Source: Haliclystus octoradiatus (lineage: Eukaryota > Cnidaria > Staurozoa > Stauromedusae > Haliclystidae). From it: 64,000 nt of DNA. Position 1 is the first letter of the stretch. The number at the start of each line of letters is the position of its first letter. The notes under the pieces are model-generated. The model did no database searches, was not told the DNA's origin, and saw only the letters and a list, made by a program, of their open reading frames with translations. Where the stretch lies: positions 955,001-1,019,000 of the forward strand of contig OU744454.1 in the NCBI GenBank assembly GCA_916610825.1, in the 5' to 3' direction. A program made the translations under genes and the position numbers. This document shows, piece after piece, positions 22,399-37,100 of this stretch.

Positions 22399-23912
22399 GA
22401 ACTCACATTTTTGAAATAATAGTATTTATATATATAAAATATCAGCAGTTAACCATGTATGAATTACAGTAAATTTAACTCAAGTATTTACAGTATGTGC
22501 TCCTTATATTTCTTATTTTTGCCTCGGAAGAAGTCTGTTGCAGTCAGAACTAATGGCTAGGTATTGTACAGTCAAGCCTGTTATAACGACCACGTGTTTA
22601 TAATGGTCACTACAATAATGTCTTCTATTGAATCAACACTGTATATGTATGTATGTATGTATTTTGTAGCACAATGGCTAACAGGCAAATAAACAAAAGG
22701 CCACCTGTTTATATATAAAGGCCACCTGTTTATAGTGGTCAATCTATCAACCTCTCATAGCTGGCTGTTATATACAGGTTTCACTGGAAGGAGAAATATT
22801 GAATTTCCTTAAGTTATATTTATTCTGTTGTCCCGATTTGTGATACAGCGGTATCGAATACCCCATGCTAGAGCCCATGTAATCTGTATTGATCTGCAGT
22901 AATAATATACTCCTTTTGTATAAGAACACAGAATTTAGTCTTGAGTGGAGACTAAGGAATGTTCTTGATTTGTCCTAATATATTGAAAAACTTGATCCTC
23001 GATGTTCTTATAAAAAGAGTGTAGCATAGTATAAACTTGTAAAATTTAAATTTATTCTCTCTCTCTCTCTTTTCATATCCCATCTTGCTTATTGATGTCT
23101 CTGAGTCGATAACCAATCACGACACAAGCTACACTATTTGTTCGGGCGAAAACCTCACTTATTAAGATTATTTACAACGTCAACATTTCAAATAGCCTCA
23201 TTTGGCAAGAAATAGTATAATTAGTTTGATTTTGTATCTGTGGTTGCCTAAGGTTGACCTAGCTCCTCAATAGAAGACAACGACGGTAGTAATAATTTGG
23301 ATGTGTTCATTTGTTTGAAAGAACTTGCTTAATTAATGCCCCACTTTCCATCTGTACCAAAAGGGGATTAACTGTTGTCTGTCCGACTGGACAATCTGAC
23401 TGTATTTAGAATTTGTTATGTTAAATTGTGAGTTTGTTTACTTCTTTGTGGGATTGCGTCAATGAGTAGCCACGTGCGAAAAATTGCGGCGTTCCACGAA
23501 CAGTCTGGGTTCCAATGACTTGAAAAACATTCCAGATGATAATTGCGATCAAGTAAATTTTTGTCTGTGAACGATAAATCCAAGATTAAAATATAATTCA
23601 TCAATCAATTATCATTTATCAACGTTTCAACTATATATGATTACATCGGTTTACATATTAAAGATATTAGGTGGATGTTACAAATATTCTTGTACGAATC
23701 ATTTCTATCGACGTGGCATTTGCGTAGGATTTCCTTCTCAGTTTCTTTGGTGTAATTTCACAAATTTAAAGTCATGTGGAGCTAACCGGTGGCATATAGA
23801 TCAATCGATGATTTTGACTTTCAGTTACAACTATCAAATCTAAAGTGAAAAGAACTCCTAAAGATTGTTATTAAATTGCAAAGCACAAATTGTTGTAATA
23901 CAACTTTTGAAA
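22399..23912 (+). other. Intergenic region with MITE remnants and probable GCC2 promoter
   Basis: It contains a family A element (22569-22786), a TATG microsatellite near 22640, a CT run near 23055, a family B fragment at about 23322-23403 and otherwise unique AT-rich DNA. The GCC2 promoter is expected in the last few hundred bases, but no core element stands out. Confidence 0.35.
22569..22786 (-). mobile_element. Pogo/Tigger-like MITE, family A copy with internal microsatellite
   Basis: Minus orientation: it begins CAGTCAAGCCTGTTATAAC and ends ATACAGGTTTCACTG. A (TATG)n run and a duplicated AAAGGCCACCTGTTTATA word lengthen it. Confidence 0.6.
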
Positions 23913-26900
23913 ATGGCGGTATGTAGCCTAGGTACTAATTATTTGAAACAACGTGACTTTACTCTCTCTATTCTATTAAACTTATGTTCCTCTTTTGAAC
24001 TTGAAATTAAAAACAAAGTACTTGCCGATACCAGTTTTTTGAAATAAATAACATTTTCAAAAGGTTGTTAGGCTAGTAAGTTTTTGTTGTGTCACTTTGA
24101 TGTTTCGAATTCTATTTGATAAACACAATCAAGGTAGAACTTACAAAAGATGATGACATTTATTTATTTGCGGTCAACATATTCATACCTGCGGTTAACC
24201 AAAGAATTACATATGTCACTCAGCGTTTTGTGAACGCAATGTAGCCTAGCTATTAAACCTAAAAGAAAAATTATATCCATCAGGCCTACACTTTGATTAT
24301 TGACTATCGTGCTCCTGATCAGATACTGAACTTGATTCATTTACAATAATATAAAGCAATTTGAGGAATATCTCAGACACACCGATTTGTATTTTGAAAC
24401 ATATATGATACATTTATATAATACATAGCAATTATAAATTACGACTTAAAGGCGACATGCAAGTGACCATCGAGCCTTGCATGCTCAAAATGGAAGAAAA
24501 GTGAATGCCATTTTTCAAGCCACAAATAGTCCAAATTTTAATTGGTGCGTCACGCAACATTTCTGAAGTGCGCAAACGCCGCCTGTCAATCGTATGCCTT
24601 CAAGAGGTTAGGGAGAAATAGGCCTACCAATAGTGCTTAACAAAATTTATTTTGTGAAATGCTAAAGACGTTAAGCTTTAGCAAAAACTGACATCTTAAT
24701 TGTAATCGCTACAAGGGTATTGCGTTCATTCAAAGTACAATTCACAACTAACAACTAGGAATGAGCCACTTTCACGTTTTATGAGTCTGCATGGTTTTCA
24801 CGGATAGCTGATAAATTCAAGGTCTTAATGGAATAAATGGAGTTAACTCGCCCATTTCACGTCTGGAAAACGCCAATAAGCATATCATGGTTTGAAAATA
24901 GCTAATACAATGGATAGAATATGAACAGACATTTCCTTGTTTTGGTGAAAGATTTTCAGTTTTCCGCATTTTCAGAATCACTTCCGTTATGCGGGCTCAA
25001 ACACGTATACTTCCGCATTCCGCTTTTTGGTACATCCCCCCTCTCGGCTTACATGCGTCCAAATTGAAAAATCCTTTCCACCATTCTTCCTCATTTAACA
25101 TCAGTTATCTGAATCTGTGTTAAAACTAAATCTCAACAAATTTATATATTCTTATTTTTCCTTTGTTTTAGGATGCTAGCCCAGGTCCTAAATCTACCGG
25201 GAAACTAGAAAGTTTGCCAAAAGAGGAGCTTTTAAAGTTTATCAAAAAACAAGCCAATCAAATGAAAGAGTTAAAAAGGAAATTTCAAGGTAAACCAAAC
25301 AGCATTTATGTTATTTCAAAGATGTACGTGTTTAGGCATACTTACTACCCCTTCAACAAAATGCATGAATTCGAACTTCACGAACAGTTCATGAACATAA
25401 AATTGCCTGTTATATTTCCATGAACAATTTGAGAATAGAGACAACATTGAGTTACCCTTTAATTAAAAATTGAATTGTCCAAGTTGATGATCCATAGCCT
25501 ACAGAAATATTGACTGTACGCAAGACTTGAAAAAAAGTTCCATCTTTTACAATCATTTGCTAGTGAGTACCATGCAGAGGTCAACTTCCTCGCTGCGATC
25601 CATGCCAGTCTCCTACAATGTTTGTTTGGCCTGCATTCATATTCTCTTTTTATCACAATTACATATTATTATTACATAACATTGTTTTCTGATTGATTGA
25701 TAGAATGTGAAACAACGTTAGATGCAGAAAGAGAAGAAAATATTCGGTTAGAACAAGAGAAAAAATCCTGGTTGTCTAGAGGCGTCTCTGCAGAATTTGA
25801 GAAAAAAGAAAAGGTGACTATATTCATTCTAATTAAATATATCTCTCTTTCAAACCTCAAAATACCACCATAAATCATCTATAATCAAAATTAACGATGA
25901 ATATACAAACACTGCCAAGACTTAAATCAAAAATGTGAAAACAGTCCATAAAAAAGTTTGAAAACCATGAAAACATCCATATCCACAATTTCACGCTTTT
26001 TCATGGTTTTGGTGTCAGTAATGAGTAGTTGGTGTCATGATCATTGTGTGCTTTTGTTGGACTCTAGACCATTTTTACATCTACAAAACTCTATCATTTT
26101 CCACTGTGCATTAAAATTCAAATGATCAAAATCCATTATTTCATTTTTGATAATTGTATTCTGTCGTCTGATCACTGTTAGCTTGCGAAGAAAGACCAAG
26201 AGCTGAAAACAGCAGCACATCTAGGACAACAAATGTTGGAAGAACATGACTCACTTCAGCAACAATTGCAAGACCAAGAAGAACATCATATACAAACTGT
26301 TGAGGTAAGTTGAAATGTTTTACCTCTGTATAGTGGCCACCTGTCATTAAAGGTCGTTGTCATGATAAATCATTGAATCGCCTTCTGATGGTTCGTATAT
26401 GCGTTTTAAGGGATCATACATAGTAAAACAGAAATAAAATTAAAGATAAATCGTTGTCTGTGTCAAATTTGAGTTTTTTCTTATATTTATCACAGTTGTA
26501 ACATATTATTCACATCGATTACTACACACGTGTATTGACATTTTTTTCTATTTTTTTAGAGGCTGCAAATTGAAATATTTGAATTAAGCACAGCATCATC
26601 AGAATTACAAGAGAAATTACGTACAGTTGAAATTGCACACAAAACTGCATCTTTGGAAGCAAAGGTAACATAATTTAATTAAACCAAGTTTGTTTTTTCA
26701 TTGTTACCATGATTATTTATGTTTGGAATTCAATCATAAAGACATTGGATGAAAAAGAGGATTTGATTTGTTTTGTGTAATAAATTTCAAGGTAAACAGC
26801 ATCTGAACAAAATCATTTCTAGGTACAATAATCAAGCAGACATCAAAAATATTTGAATCAATGAATTATATAATTATTTATCATATTTGAAGCATATTGT

Positions 26901-28180
26901 GCTCAGTGAGTCAAGTGTTTAACTGTAAAGTAATGACTGACAGAAAAATGCCAATCTAAAATTTGTGTAGCGTAGTATAGGCTATACCAGTGCCTGACAG
27001 AAGGTTCAGCCTTTCGTAATCTTAAAACAATTTCAACATTTTCTTCTGAATTTTTTGTTGATGTTAGACCAATATATCTATTATATCATTAAAAAGATTG
27101 ACTTTCTTCTGAATTTGTTCTAACCTTCCGGAATCTAGGATTCCAGGATTCCTACTTTTGTCGAACCCTGTCGACAGAACAATATAGTGATTAAGAAATC
27201 ATTGTCACCATTCTTCCTCATTTATCTTCAGCTAACCGAATCTGTGTTAAAACTGTTTAGTATCATATGTGCACTTTAATGAAGCATTCAGCCCTGCGGA
27301 AACTATTTGAATCAGTGGATTATATATGATTCATTGTCCACCTCATAGATTTGATCATTAAATATCTAGGATATACGCAGCATCATCCATTCTTATATTT
27401 TTATTTATTTTATTGTTGCAGAAATGCAGAGATGCTCTTGAGGCGACACTCAGTGAACAAGACACAGATCAACAGAAACAAGCCGGCGCTAACAAACAAG
27501 CCACCAAAAAAGTGCAAGAATTGAAAGCTAAATTAAAAACCATCGAAAATGAGTTAAACTCAAAATGGGAATCTGAGATTGAAGTTATTAGAGAAGAAAA
27601 GAGGGTAATTTTCATTTGTAGTTTTTATCGGTTACACTACAAATTGCCATGAATTGGGCCAATGAACCACTAAACTAATTTACATTAAAATCAGTTTATG
27701 GGGAGGCATTGAGCAAAGCGACACATTGATCCAGAAGATACTACGGTAGACAAGTTTGACTGACAGCAGTAAAACATCATACCTGTTTTCATACCTTTTA
27801 TATCTGAAAGCTAAACTGCTTTTTCATGCCTTTTCAAAGAGCTTAGTGCTCAGAATAATTGGGGTTTTAAGGTTTCTTTAATGTTGTTGGGACTTGAATT
27901 TTGATTATTAATGTTACATGAATATGTAGCTTGTCCTTATGAACTTCTATGCAATTTCTTCTTTACGATTTTCTGTATTAAAATTTAACTAATGCTGAAA
28001 TGATGCCAATTAATTTGGACTGCAAGTCATGTATATCAATCATGTATATTTATCTATCTTTCTTGGTCTTAGGTAATGTGTGAAGGAATTTTAACAGCTC
28101 AATCTGACCTTGAGGAAACACACGCTGCAGAAAAACGAACCTTTGAAGATGAAAAATCTCAATTACAAACGAAAAATAAG
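23913..28180 (+). CDS. GCC2: GCC2 exons 1-7 (N-terminus)
   Basis: Coding exons: 23913-23918 (Met-Ala, context AAAATGG, donor GTATGT), 25172-25289, 25704-25813, 26182-26304, 26560-26664, 27422-27604, 28073-28180. Exon 2 carries the conserved golgin N-terminal motif. The six-base first exon is inferred because exon 2 has no in-frame Met before the motif; a different upstream exon is possible. Intron 1 is 1.25 kb. Heptad-rich sequence starts in exon 2. Confidence 0.75.
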
Positions 28181-31100
28181 GTACATTTATAATTTTTTTA
28201 GTAGCCACCTGGCTATAATAGTCACTCAGCAACATCCAACATATATAGTATCTTCTATTGAATGAATTATCCCTGTATGTATAGCCAACCTGTCTATATT
28301 CGAAATCTATGCTTATACACCTGGTAGCTAGGTCACATGGATCAGACGGTGAAGTTTCACTCACAATGCCAAGAAGAATAAGAAAGCTTTAGGCACTACG
28401 TCATTCCAATTTGCTGCACTTTTTGCTGCATTTGCTCCAATTTTTATGGAATAACCTACCATTTTCCATCCGGAAAATCACACATGTAGATCCTTTTAAA
28501 TCCCACTTGACTAAGACACATTATTTTGAGCTAGATGTTAAGTTGTAAATAATATTTAAAATACAATAAAAGTGCATTCATAAAATAAAAAGTAACATAA
28601 ATTATATATTATTCATTAACTTTAAAATTCATTGTTTAAAATATTTTTTTTATTTTTTAAATAAAATATTTTAACATATATATTATGTATGAGTAAATTG
28701 TATTAAGTAAATAATCAAGATAAAGAATGTTATCAATAGAATGAGATCCGAAATATAAGACAAGTTGAAAATGCTAACACTTTCTTCACAAATCTAAACA
28801 TTTATTCCATGATATGCTTTTTATAATAAGGCTGATGATAATAACGAGACCAGCATCAAATTGAGACACACATTTTACATGGAGTACCTTTAAGATTTAT
28901 AATTTAAATTACCGTTTACCCTGAATTTCAATTCTTTGTAAATTTGAGGTTACGTAGAATTCACAATTATATTGCAGGCTACTTTACATCGATTCGTTTG
29001 TCAATAAACCAGCCTGCTTGATTATGTTTCTATTGCATAATTACCAAATGAGATTACTTTTTAGTACCATATCGATGTAGTTAATATTATTATTCTAAAC
29101 AAATTGTTTTATTTTTATTAATGTTTTAGGAGTTAATGGATAAGATTGAAAATGTAGATTCTGTGAGAGAATCAATGAAAGGAAGAAATGATCAAATACA
29201 TCTTGAACTTGAAGACTCTAAACATGTAATCAATGTACGTAGTAATATATTTATATCCTACTTTGAAATCAGATTGCCCCTCTATACACAATGGTCACAT
29301 GTGGCGACTCAATGAATTTATTAAATTATACATTGTCAATATTATTATTGAAGGCATATTTCACAATTGAATACTGAGTACCTTGTCAGAGTGTCGATCT
29401 ACTGACACCAAAACCATGAAAAAGTGTGAAATTTTCATGGTATTTTGATGGCATTTTAATGGCATTTTTACATTTTGATATCGTGAATATACCTTTTTAT
29501 GGTACTCAAACTTTTTCAATTGGCCTAAAAACTTGTGGTTTTACTTGTTTACAATTCCGTGGTATTTAACAACACATTTATGGCATTTTCATGGTTTTGA
29601 TGTTGATAATGTCAGCATCATGTTATTTGGTTTCAAGAAATGCTGAACAGCTAATCCAGTGACTGGCTACTTTAACAAAATCCAAGTAGTTACATCCCGT
29701 CTAAAATTTGAATAAATATTTGATAATGAATAGTTCATCAAAACTTTCAAGAATATATTATGGACAATTGATTTGAAATTCATGAAGATGAAATAACACT
29801 ATTTCATGAGTTATTCTGTTTCTCGTTTAAAAATTATTTCAAAAGTGTGCTGCTCCATAGGATGTATATTGTTTAGGTTAAACCTTAACATAAAGACCAC
29901 CTGTCTATATGGTCTTTGCAATCATTAAATAGCATCTTCATGAAAAATTCAAACATTTAATTTGAATTCTTGATTTGCAATCTTGAATGAAAGCCTCATT
30001 ATTTCTTCAGATGAATTTCTTAACAAATGTTTGATTTTTTATCAAAGGGTCTGGAAATGGAATTACATAAAGTCAAAGTTGAAAGGGAGAAGTTTCTTAA
30101 ATCCTACAAAATTGCAAAAGGAAAATGTGAAAAGTCGGCTATCTTAGAAGAGGTATGATATATTATCTTTAATACTTTATGATAAGGAACTGGTGTCACT
30201 GTATTGTTTCCAAGCAAAGCAGACTATCAATCTACATGCGCATCAATGAACCTGTGTATTACAGCCACCTATAGTCAAGTGGTCACTATAACAGGTAGCC
30301 GTTACATAAAGAGTTGGTTCAATGGAGCAGTGTTACGTAGGTTTGGCTGTGGTTCCAATAGATGCAGTGGAACCTGTATATAACAGCCAGCTATGACAGA
30401 TATGAGAGTTACACACACTGACCACTATAGACAGGTGGCCTCTATGTACATGGTTGATTCAATGGAAAATACTAATTCGGACATAGAGTGAAACTACTGA
30501 ATAGTGATCACTATAGACGGGTGGCATCTGTATATAGGTGGCTGCTATAACAGGTTTGACCGTATTTACTATTTTGCCTAATTCTTGGAAATGCTAGTGT
30601 TATCGTAGCCTAGTGTTATCGCTAATACACATTTGAGTTTGGCCTAAAGATCTCTGCTTTACAGATAACTACTATATAAATATATAGCTGACTCCTATTC
30701 GCTGTAGGAACTGAAGAAGCAGCTCAGTGCCATTGCCTCAGAAAGAGATGATATACAAGTATCGCTGAGAAATATCAACAAAGACAAAAGAAATCTCCTG
30801 CAATCTAATAAGGTAAACATTGTTTACTGATTACTTAAAAGGTCAGTATGTAAGATGGGGTTATTTTAATTAGCTGATTACTGGTTTACATGAAGTATGA
30901 AACTATGGAGGATTATCTTGGTATCTATAATATTAACAGTTTAGTTCATAAAAAGTTCATGAATGAATTAACACAATGGAAAATATTTAATGAAGTATTC
31001 ATGAACTGTTTTTATTGTGTTTATGAACGGTTTATGTATGTTAATCAGGTAGCCAATGAATAGTTAATGAAGTTTATGAACAGTTCATAAACTCAGTAAA

Positions 31101-34100
31101 TTGTTTCGCCTTGTAGGAATTGATAGTGAAAGAGTGAAGATATAAAAATTAGCAATTTCATTCTCGTTTTTAATTTGTCAGAAACTCAAAAACAAGCTCA
31201 AATCAGTGAATGCTGAATTAGACGCTGAAGATGAAAGAGGAACTGTAAGTTGTCTTAATTAATTTGTTTTGATTTACTTTGAATTGGTTAAATTCCACTT
31301 GAATCCATCTTTTCTATATTGAATATGTGTATTATTAATTGCAAAATAGACTGAGTATTTTCATTAGTAAGTTAATTATGTTTATACAGGAGCTGGTAAG
31401 TACTGATATACTTCTTTACACAGCACTGATAATACATATATACATATTCACAGCACTCATATCAAAACATTGTCAGTAAAGTGCGACACAAACACTCTTC
31501 AATTTGTGATCTGACATGAATACGAATGGTAACCCATACTACCAACACCAAAACAATGAAAAGGCCATGAAAGTGTTGTAAAAAAACACCACGAAAACGT
31601 CCTAAAAAAGTGAAAACTATAAATTTTTTAAGCCATGAAAAAGTTTGAAAGCCATGAAAACATCCATATTCACGATATTAAAATGTGAAAACGCAATGAA
31701 ATTCCCTTCATTGTTTTCGTGTCAGTAGTGCCAGGTATACAATAACATTGTTTCGAATCATGTTTCGACTATTCATAATTTTCTCATGTCTCATTAAATA
31801 TGGGCAGTGTATACAATAAAGGACGTGGATAGATTTACGTGGATAGAGTCCCGGTAACCGGGTCTTTGGTTGAAAAAAGCAAGAGTCCCGGTAGTCCAAT
31901 ACGCATGCGCAGAACGCTTTTCTGTCTTCGAAATGTGTAAATAAAACTTTTAATTTTCTTAAACTTCAAAGTTATATCTATTTTAAAAGTTATTCAAAGA
32001 TATCACATTTATTTGATAATAACATTGAGGCAAATAAGATAACTTGTGAAAACGATTCAACATTTGTGGAAGTACAGTAAAAGCTTGATTTAGCAGAAAC
32101 AGAAAATTATTAAATCGACGTCGCGTTTTTCACGATGGCCGACGGATACATTCAAGACGTTCAACAAGCTGAAATTAGCCTGAAATCAGATCTCACATTT
32201 GTAGAATGAATATAATATTTTGCTGACTGAACACAGTGGATCAATCATTTGTGATTGTTTTCTGTCAATAAAATCAGCAACAACATAGTTTCACGATCAT
32301 GATAGCGGCTAGCCTAACCAAATAATCGCTGTTTTCACTTTGTTCCATAAAATAACAATGTGGAAAACTTTGAAGAAAACATCTAAAGCAGTGCTTCTTT
32401 ATATTTATCGAATATATATATATATAGAATTATAGATGTATATCAGCATATCAGATTATAAATTGATCAATGTCGTTTAGTTTTCACGAAAGAATTTTCA
32501 ATCCCATTGCATCGAAAAGCCGTGAAAGAAATGAGAATACGATATTGATATTGATGTTTCACGCTTTGACGCTTGGCGTTGTGCGCGTGCGCATTTGACT
32601 GCCGGGACTTTAGTTTTTTTCAACCAAAGACCCGGTTACCGGGACTATATCCACTTCGTACAATAAAACATACGAGTACTATATATTGTGAGTAAATAAG
32701 ACCATATTTACAATATTCATCATTATAAATGCACAAGGATGGATTTGTTGAAAATGTATAAGTCATATTTCTTTTTTTTTTAATTATTTATTGAACATTT
32801 TTTGTGCAACATGGATTATATAAACACCAAGGCTGCTATGAGTAACTCAAAAGGCTTCAGATTGCCATGGTGGCTTGTGATTATTTTACCCTTTCTTCGT
32901 GTCTCATGATGCAACAGTTGTGTTTATGAAGCCCATATTGCACAACAGAAAGTGTTTAATATTTGCTTAATAGCGACTTGCGGTTTCATAAGCGGTTTAG
33001 CTTTTCATAATTGAAATATGATGATCAAGTCTCATGATCATGATCAAGGGGCCTTCATGGATTCATTGAAAAATTGAAAAACATTCCAATTTAAAAAATA
33101 TTAAATGTTCAACTTACTGTATGTAATTCAAAATGCTAGGCAAAATATTTTTCATAGAAATTATTAGGATACAGCTATTGAGTTAGGATAGTATTCATGA
33201 ACAAATTATAAATTTCACAGGTGTCATTATATTTATCATTGCGTTAAAGTGTACCATTTTTGTGTATTTGCTTTCAACAGCCAAGTCCAAAGTTAGATGA
33301 AGATTTTGTCGCACAGTTACAATCTCGTAACAAAGAGTTACATGAGCAACTAGAGGTATTATTACAATACAATGCAAAATATGATTTGAAATTGTTACTG
33401 TTTTACATAATAATACGGTTGATGGCAACAAAAAATCAATCATAAGTTCATGATACTAATTAATTAAATTGTTGTTCTATGTTTCAAGTTAATGCATAGC
33501 CTAGCTTGCAAAAATATTGTTCAACTTATGATTGTATATTAAAATTATGAATAATTTGTTGTTGCTTTGAATTATCATTTAGACTTCTTATTAATTATTT
33601 CTTATAATAAGAAGATGCTTGAATTTAGACTTTTTCCTCTCCAGAATTCCAAAGGTGAGAAAGACACCGTTTTAGCCGAGAAGAGTGAACTGGAACAGGC
33701 ATTAACACTTGCTGACAAGGAAAGGAAAAATTTAATGGAAAATGCTGAGGTGTGGTTAAATATTTATTCTGAATCTGATATAATAAATAATATAGAATAA
33801 AAATCGAACCATCATCATCATCATCATCATCATCATTTATTCAGAACCTGATAAGCTACAGGAGCTTTTTTTCACAGGACTGATTGAAACAAATATAATA
33901 TATATGTGTACATGTGTACACGATAAGTATAAAAGGTAAGGTTTATAGTTGGTATATAGATAATATTTACAATAAAGTCTATGGCTAAAAAAAGAAAATT
34001 TGTCACGATTTGCTATGCAATTGCTTCTTGAGAAGATGCTTAAAACTGGTTCCACTAGCAACAATCTTCATCTCAGACGGAAGGTCATTCCACTTATGAG

Positions 34101-37100
34101 CACCAGCATACTTGAATGAGTGTCTATGGCTTGACTCAATGTAGATGTCATTGTGGGAATGTGCACGTGTTCTAATGGAGTGTGGTTTTTGAAACAAATT
34201 GGAGAGCAAGGGAGGAGCTAAATTGAATTTTAGTTTATGTGTGAATATTAGCTGTTGTGTAGTTAGTCTGTCTCTGACTGGTAGCCAACCAAGTTGGTTG
34301 AGCATGTCTGAGACATGAGTTCGATAATTACAGCGGAGAATGACCCTCATTCCTCTGTTTTGTAGTCTCTGGAGGCGATCGATGTGTTGTTTTTTACAAT
34401 TCCCCCATACGACAGCGCAGTATACGACTACGTAGTCGAAATGTGGCAAGACTATGGTGTTGAAGATCATCTTTGCTGTATATTGTGGGATAAACTTCCG
34501 TGCAAATTTTAGTACTGCTAGGCCTCTATTTATTTTCTTTATCATTGCTTCGATATGCTGATCGAAGGATAGTGTTGGATCAATGCGGACTCCTAAATAA
34601 TTAATTAGTGGTGCATTATGTATGATTCCGTTTTCGTTGTTAATTTCTAATTGTAAAGGTTCGTATCTATTTATTTTCTGTTTTGTTCCGATTAGCATAC
34701 AGTTGGTTTTATGTACATTTAAAGTTAGTTTATTAGCGTTTAGCCATGAATAAATACTATTTACATCAGAGGAAAGTGAATTTTTAATGATCTCGGGGTC
34801 TTTATCGGCTATGTACAATAAGGTATCATCAGCATATAGGTTTATTTTACATTTATTTACAACTTTAGATACATCGTTAATATAGATCAAGAATAGCAGT
34901 GGTCCCAGTATTGACCCTTGCGGAACACCATATTTAATTTCACCTAGATCAGAGTTTGTATTATTTATATTTACAGTTTGATTTCTACCTATTAAATAAG
35001 TTTTAAAAAAATTTAAGCTACATTCATCGCTACCATATAATTTAAGTTTGTCTAACAGTATCAAATGATCAACCGTGTCAAAAGCTTTCTTCAAATCTAT
35101 ACTTACCACACCTATATTTTTATGTTTTGAGATGTTTTCAAAAGAGAACTCTGTAAAATTTAGTACACTTGAAGCTGTACAGTACTTTTTTCTGAAACCA
35201 AATTGGTAAGGTGTTAATAAGTTGTTAGTAGATAAATAATAATTAAATTGCTCGTGAACTATTTTCTCTAATAATTTAGAAAGTACAGGCAAAACAGATA
35301 TTGGGCGGTAATTGCTTCTTTCAAGAACAGATTCGCATTTGTGAAGGGGGCAGACTTTCCCAGTTTTGAAGGATTCTGGAAAATTTCCGCTTTTTAGAGA
35401 TAAATTAAATATTTTTGTTAGTGCTGGTGCTATGCTTGAGGCTGTTAGTTTTATTAGTTTGGTTTCTAAATGATCAATACCAACTGACCGTTTGGCAGGT
35501 AAGTTTTTTATTAACTGAAGGATATCATATTCTGTGATAGCTTCAAGTTGGAATTTGTTAGTAAGGTTACTGGTGTTGGTTATAGTGTTTATGAATTGTC
35601 TGGTAATATGTATTGGATTTAGATCTGTTAAAGGAATAAGGGAGGATAATTTATTAGCAATGTTCAAGAAATAAGTATTAAATTCATTTGCAATGACATT
35701 TTTATCTGTGATTAGTTGATTATTTACAGTTATATTATTTACATTAATGCTATTATTTTTGTTAGGTAAAATTTGTTTTAAAAATTTCCACATTTGCTTA
35801 GGGTGGCCTCTACTTTCTACTATGTTTTTGCAGTAAAAGGTTCGTTTACATTTTCTAAAGTAATTTGTAAATTGATTTCTAGTTGATTTGTACAGGTTTA
35901 AATATTGTGGATTATTTGATTGGATAAATAGCTTATGATAGTTGTCTCTTTTATTTCGTAGGTCTTTGGCATGGGAATCTAGATAAATATTAGTTTTTTT
36001 TTGTTTTATTCTAATTTGTTTCAATGGTGCAAATTCGTTGACGATTGTGTTGAAAACAGCCTGCCAAGCGTAGTAGCAGTCATTGACATCTGGGAATAGA
36101 TTTAAAAAATCCCAATTTGTTAGATTAATTGCTGAATTTAATAAATTAGCGTCGAGTGATTTATAGTTGCGTGTCAATGTTAGTTTGTGTGTATTTTGTG
36201 AAGGTCTAGAAGTGCATTTGAGAATGAAAAAATTCATTTGGTGGTCAGCTACTCGTGCCAATGTAACACCACTCACAAAATTAGTATCTAAATTGGAAAT
36301 TGCTAGGTCTATACAAGTTGATGATGTGTCTGTAATACGCGTGGGTGATTTTATGTGTTGATTAAAATTGTTATCAGTTAGGATTGAGTTTAGTTTTTTA
36401 GTTAGCGAAGAATTTTTGCAATTGATATTTTCACACCATCTGATAAGAATGAATATGTTTTTTATTATTTTATTCTGGTTATTTATTCATTGAACGTTTA
36501 CTCATTGAGCAATGTACCTACACAAATGTGGAAAATCACTCTTACTATTTGTTTATATCAGCTACAAAGATCGATAATATGCAGTGAAACCTATATATAT
36601 ATATATAGATATATAACAGCCAGCTATGAGATGTAGACAAAATGACTGTTATATGATATATGCAGGTGGCCTTCATATACAAGGTTGCTTCAATAGAAAA
36701 ATTATATTTTGGACATTGTAAGAGTGACCACACTATAGACAGATAACTGCTGTGTAGCTGTGACCATTGTAACAGGTTCTAACATGTTTGACTGTAGTAG
36801 ATCTTGATCAGTAAGATTGTAGGATCAGTTTTTCCCTACAAAAAAGTCATTTCTTGAGTTCATGAACAAGTCCATGAGCGTTCAATGACCTGTTTTTCAT
36901 GGACTTTTTCATTAACTGTTTTCAAAAGGGTGCCGATTCAATCACAAAGTTATCAAATAATCTGCTGGACGTAGTTGACAGGTTGATGTTTCAGTATTTA
37001 GAAATTTATTTTCTTTATTTTTTACTTCCCTCTGTTAGACATGCAAGAAAAATTTAGAAGATTTGAAATTTCAAATTGATGAAATACAAGAATCAAAAAG

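Noticed and set aside
34003-36276. LINE ORF as a host gene
   Set aside because: Reverse transcriptase motifs, an (ATG)n tail and 5' truncation mark it as a retrotransposon copy.
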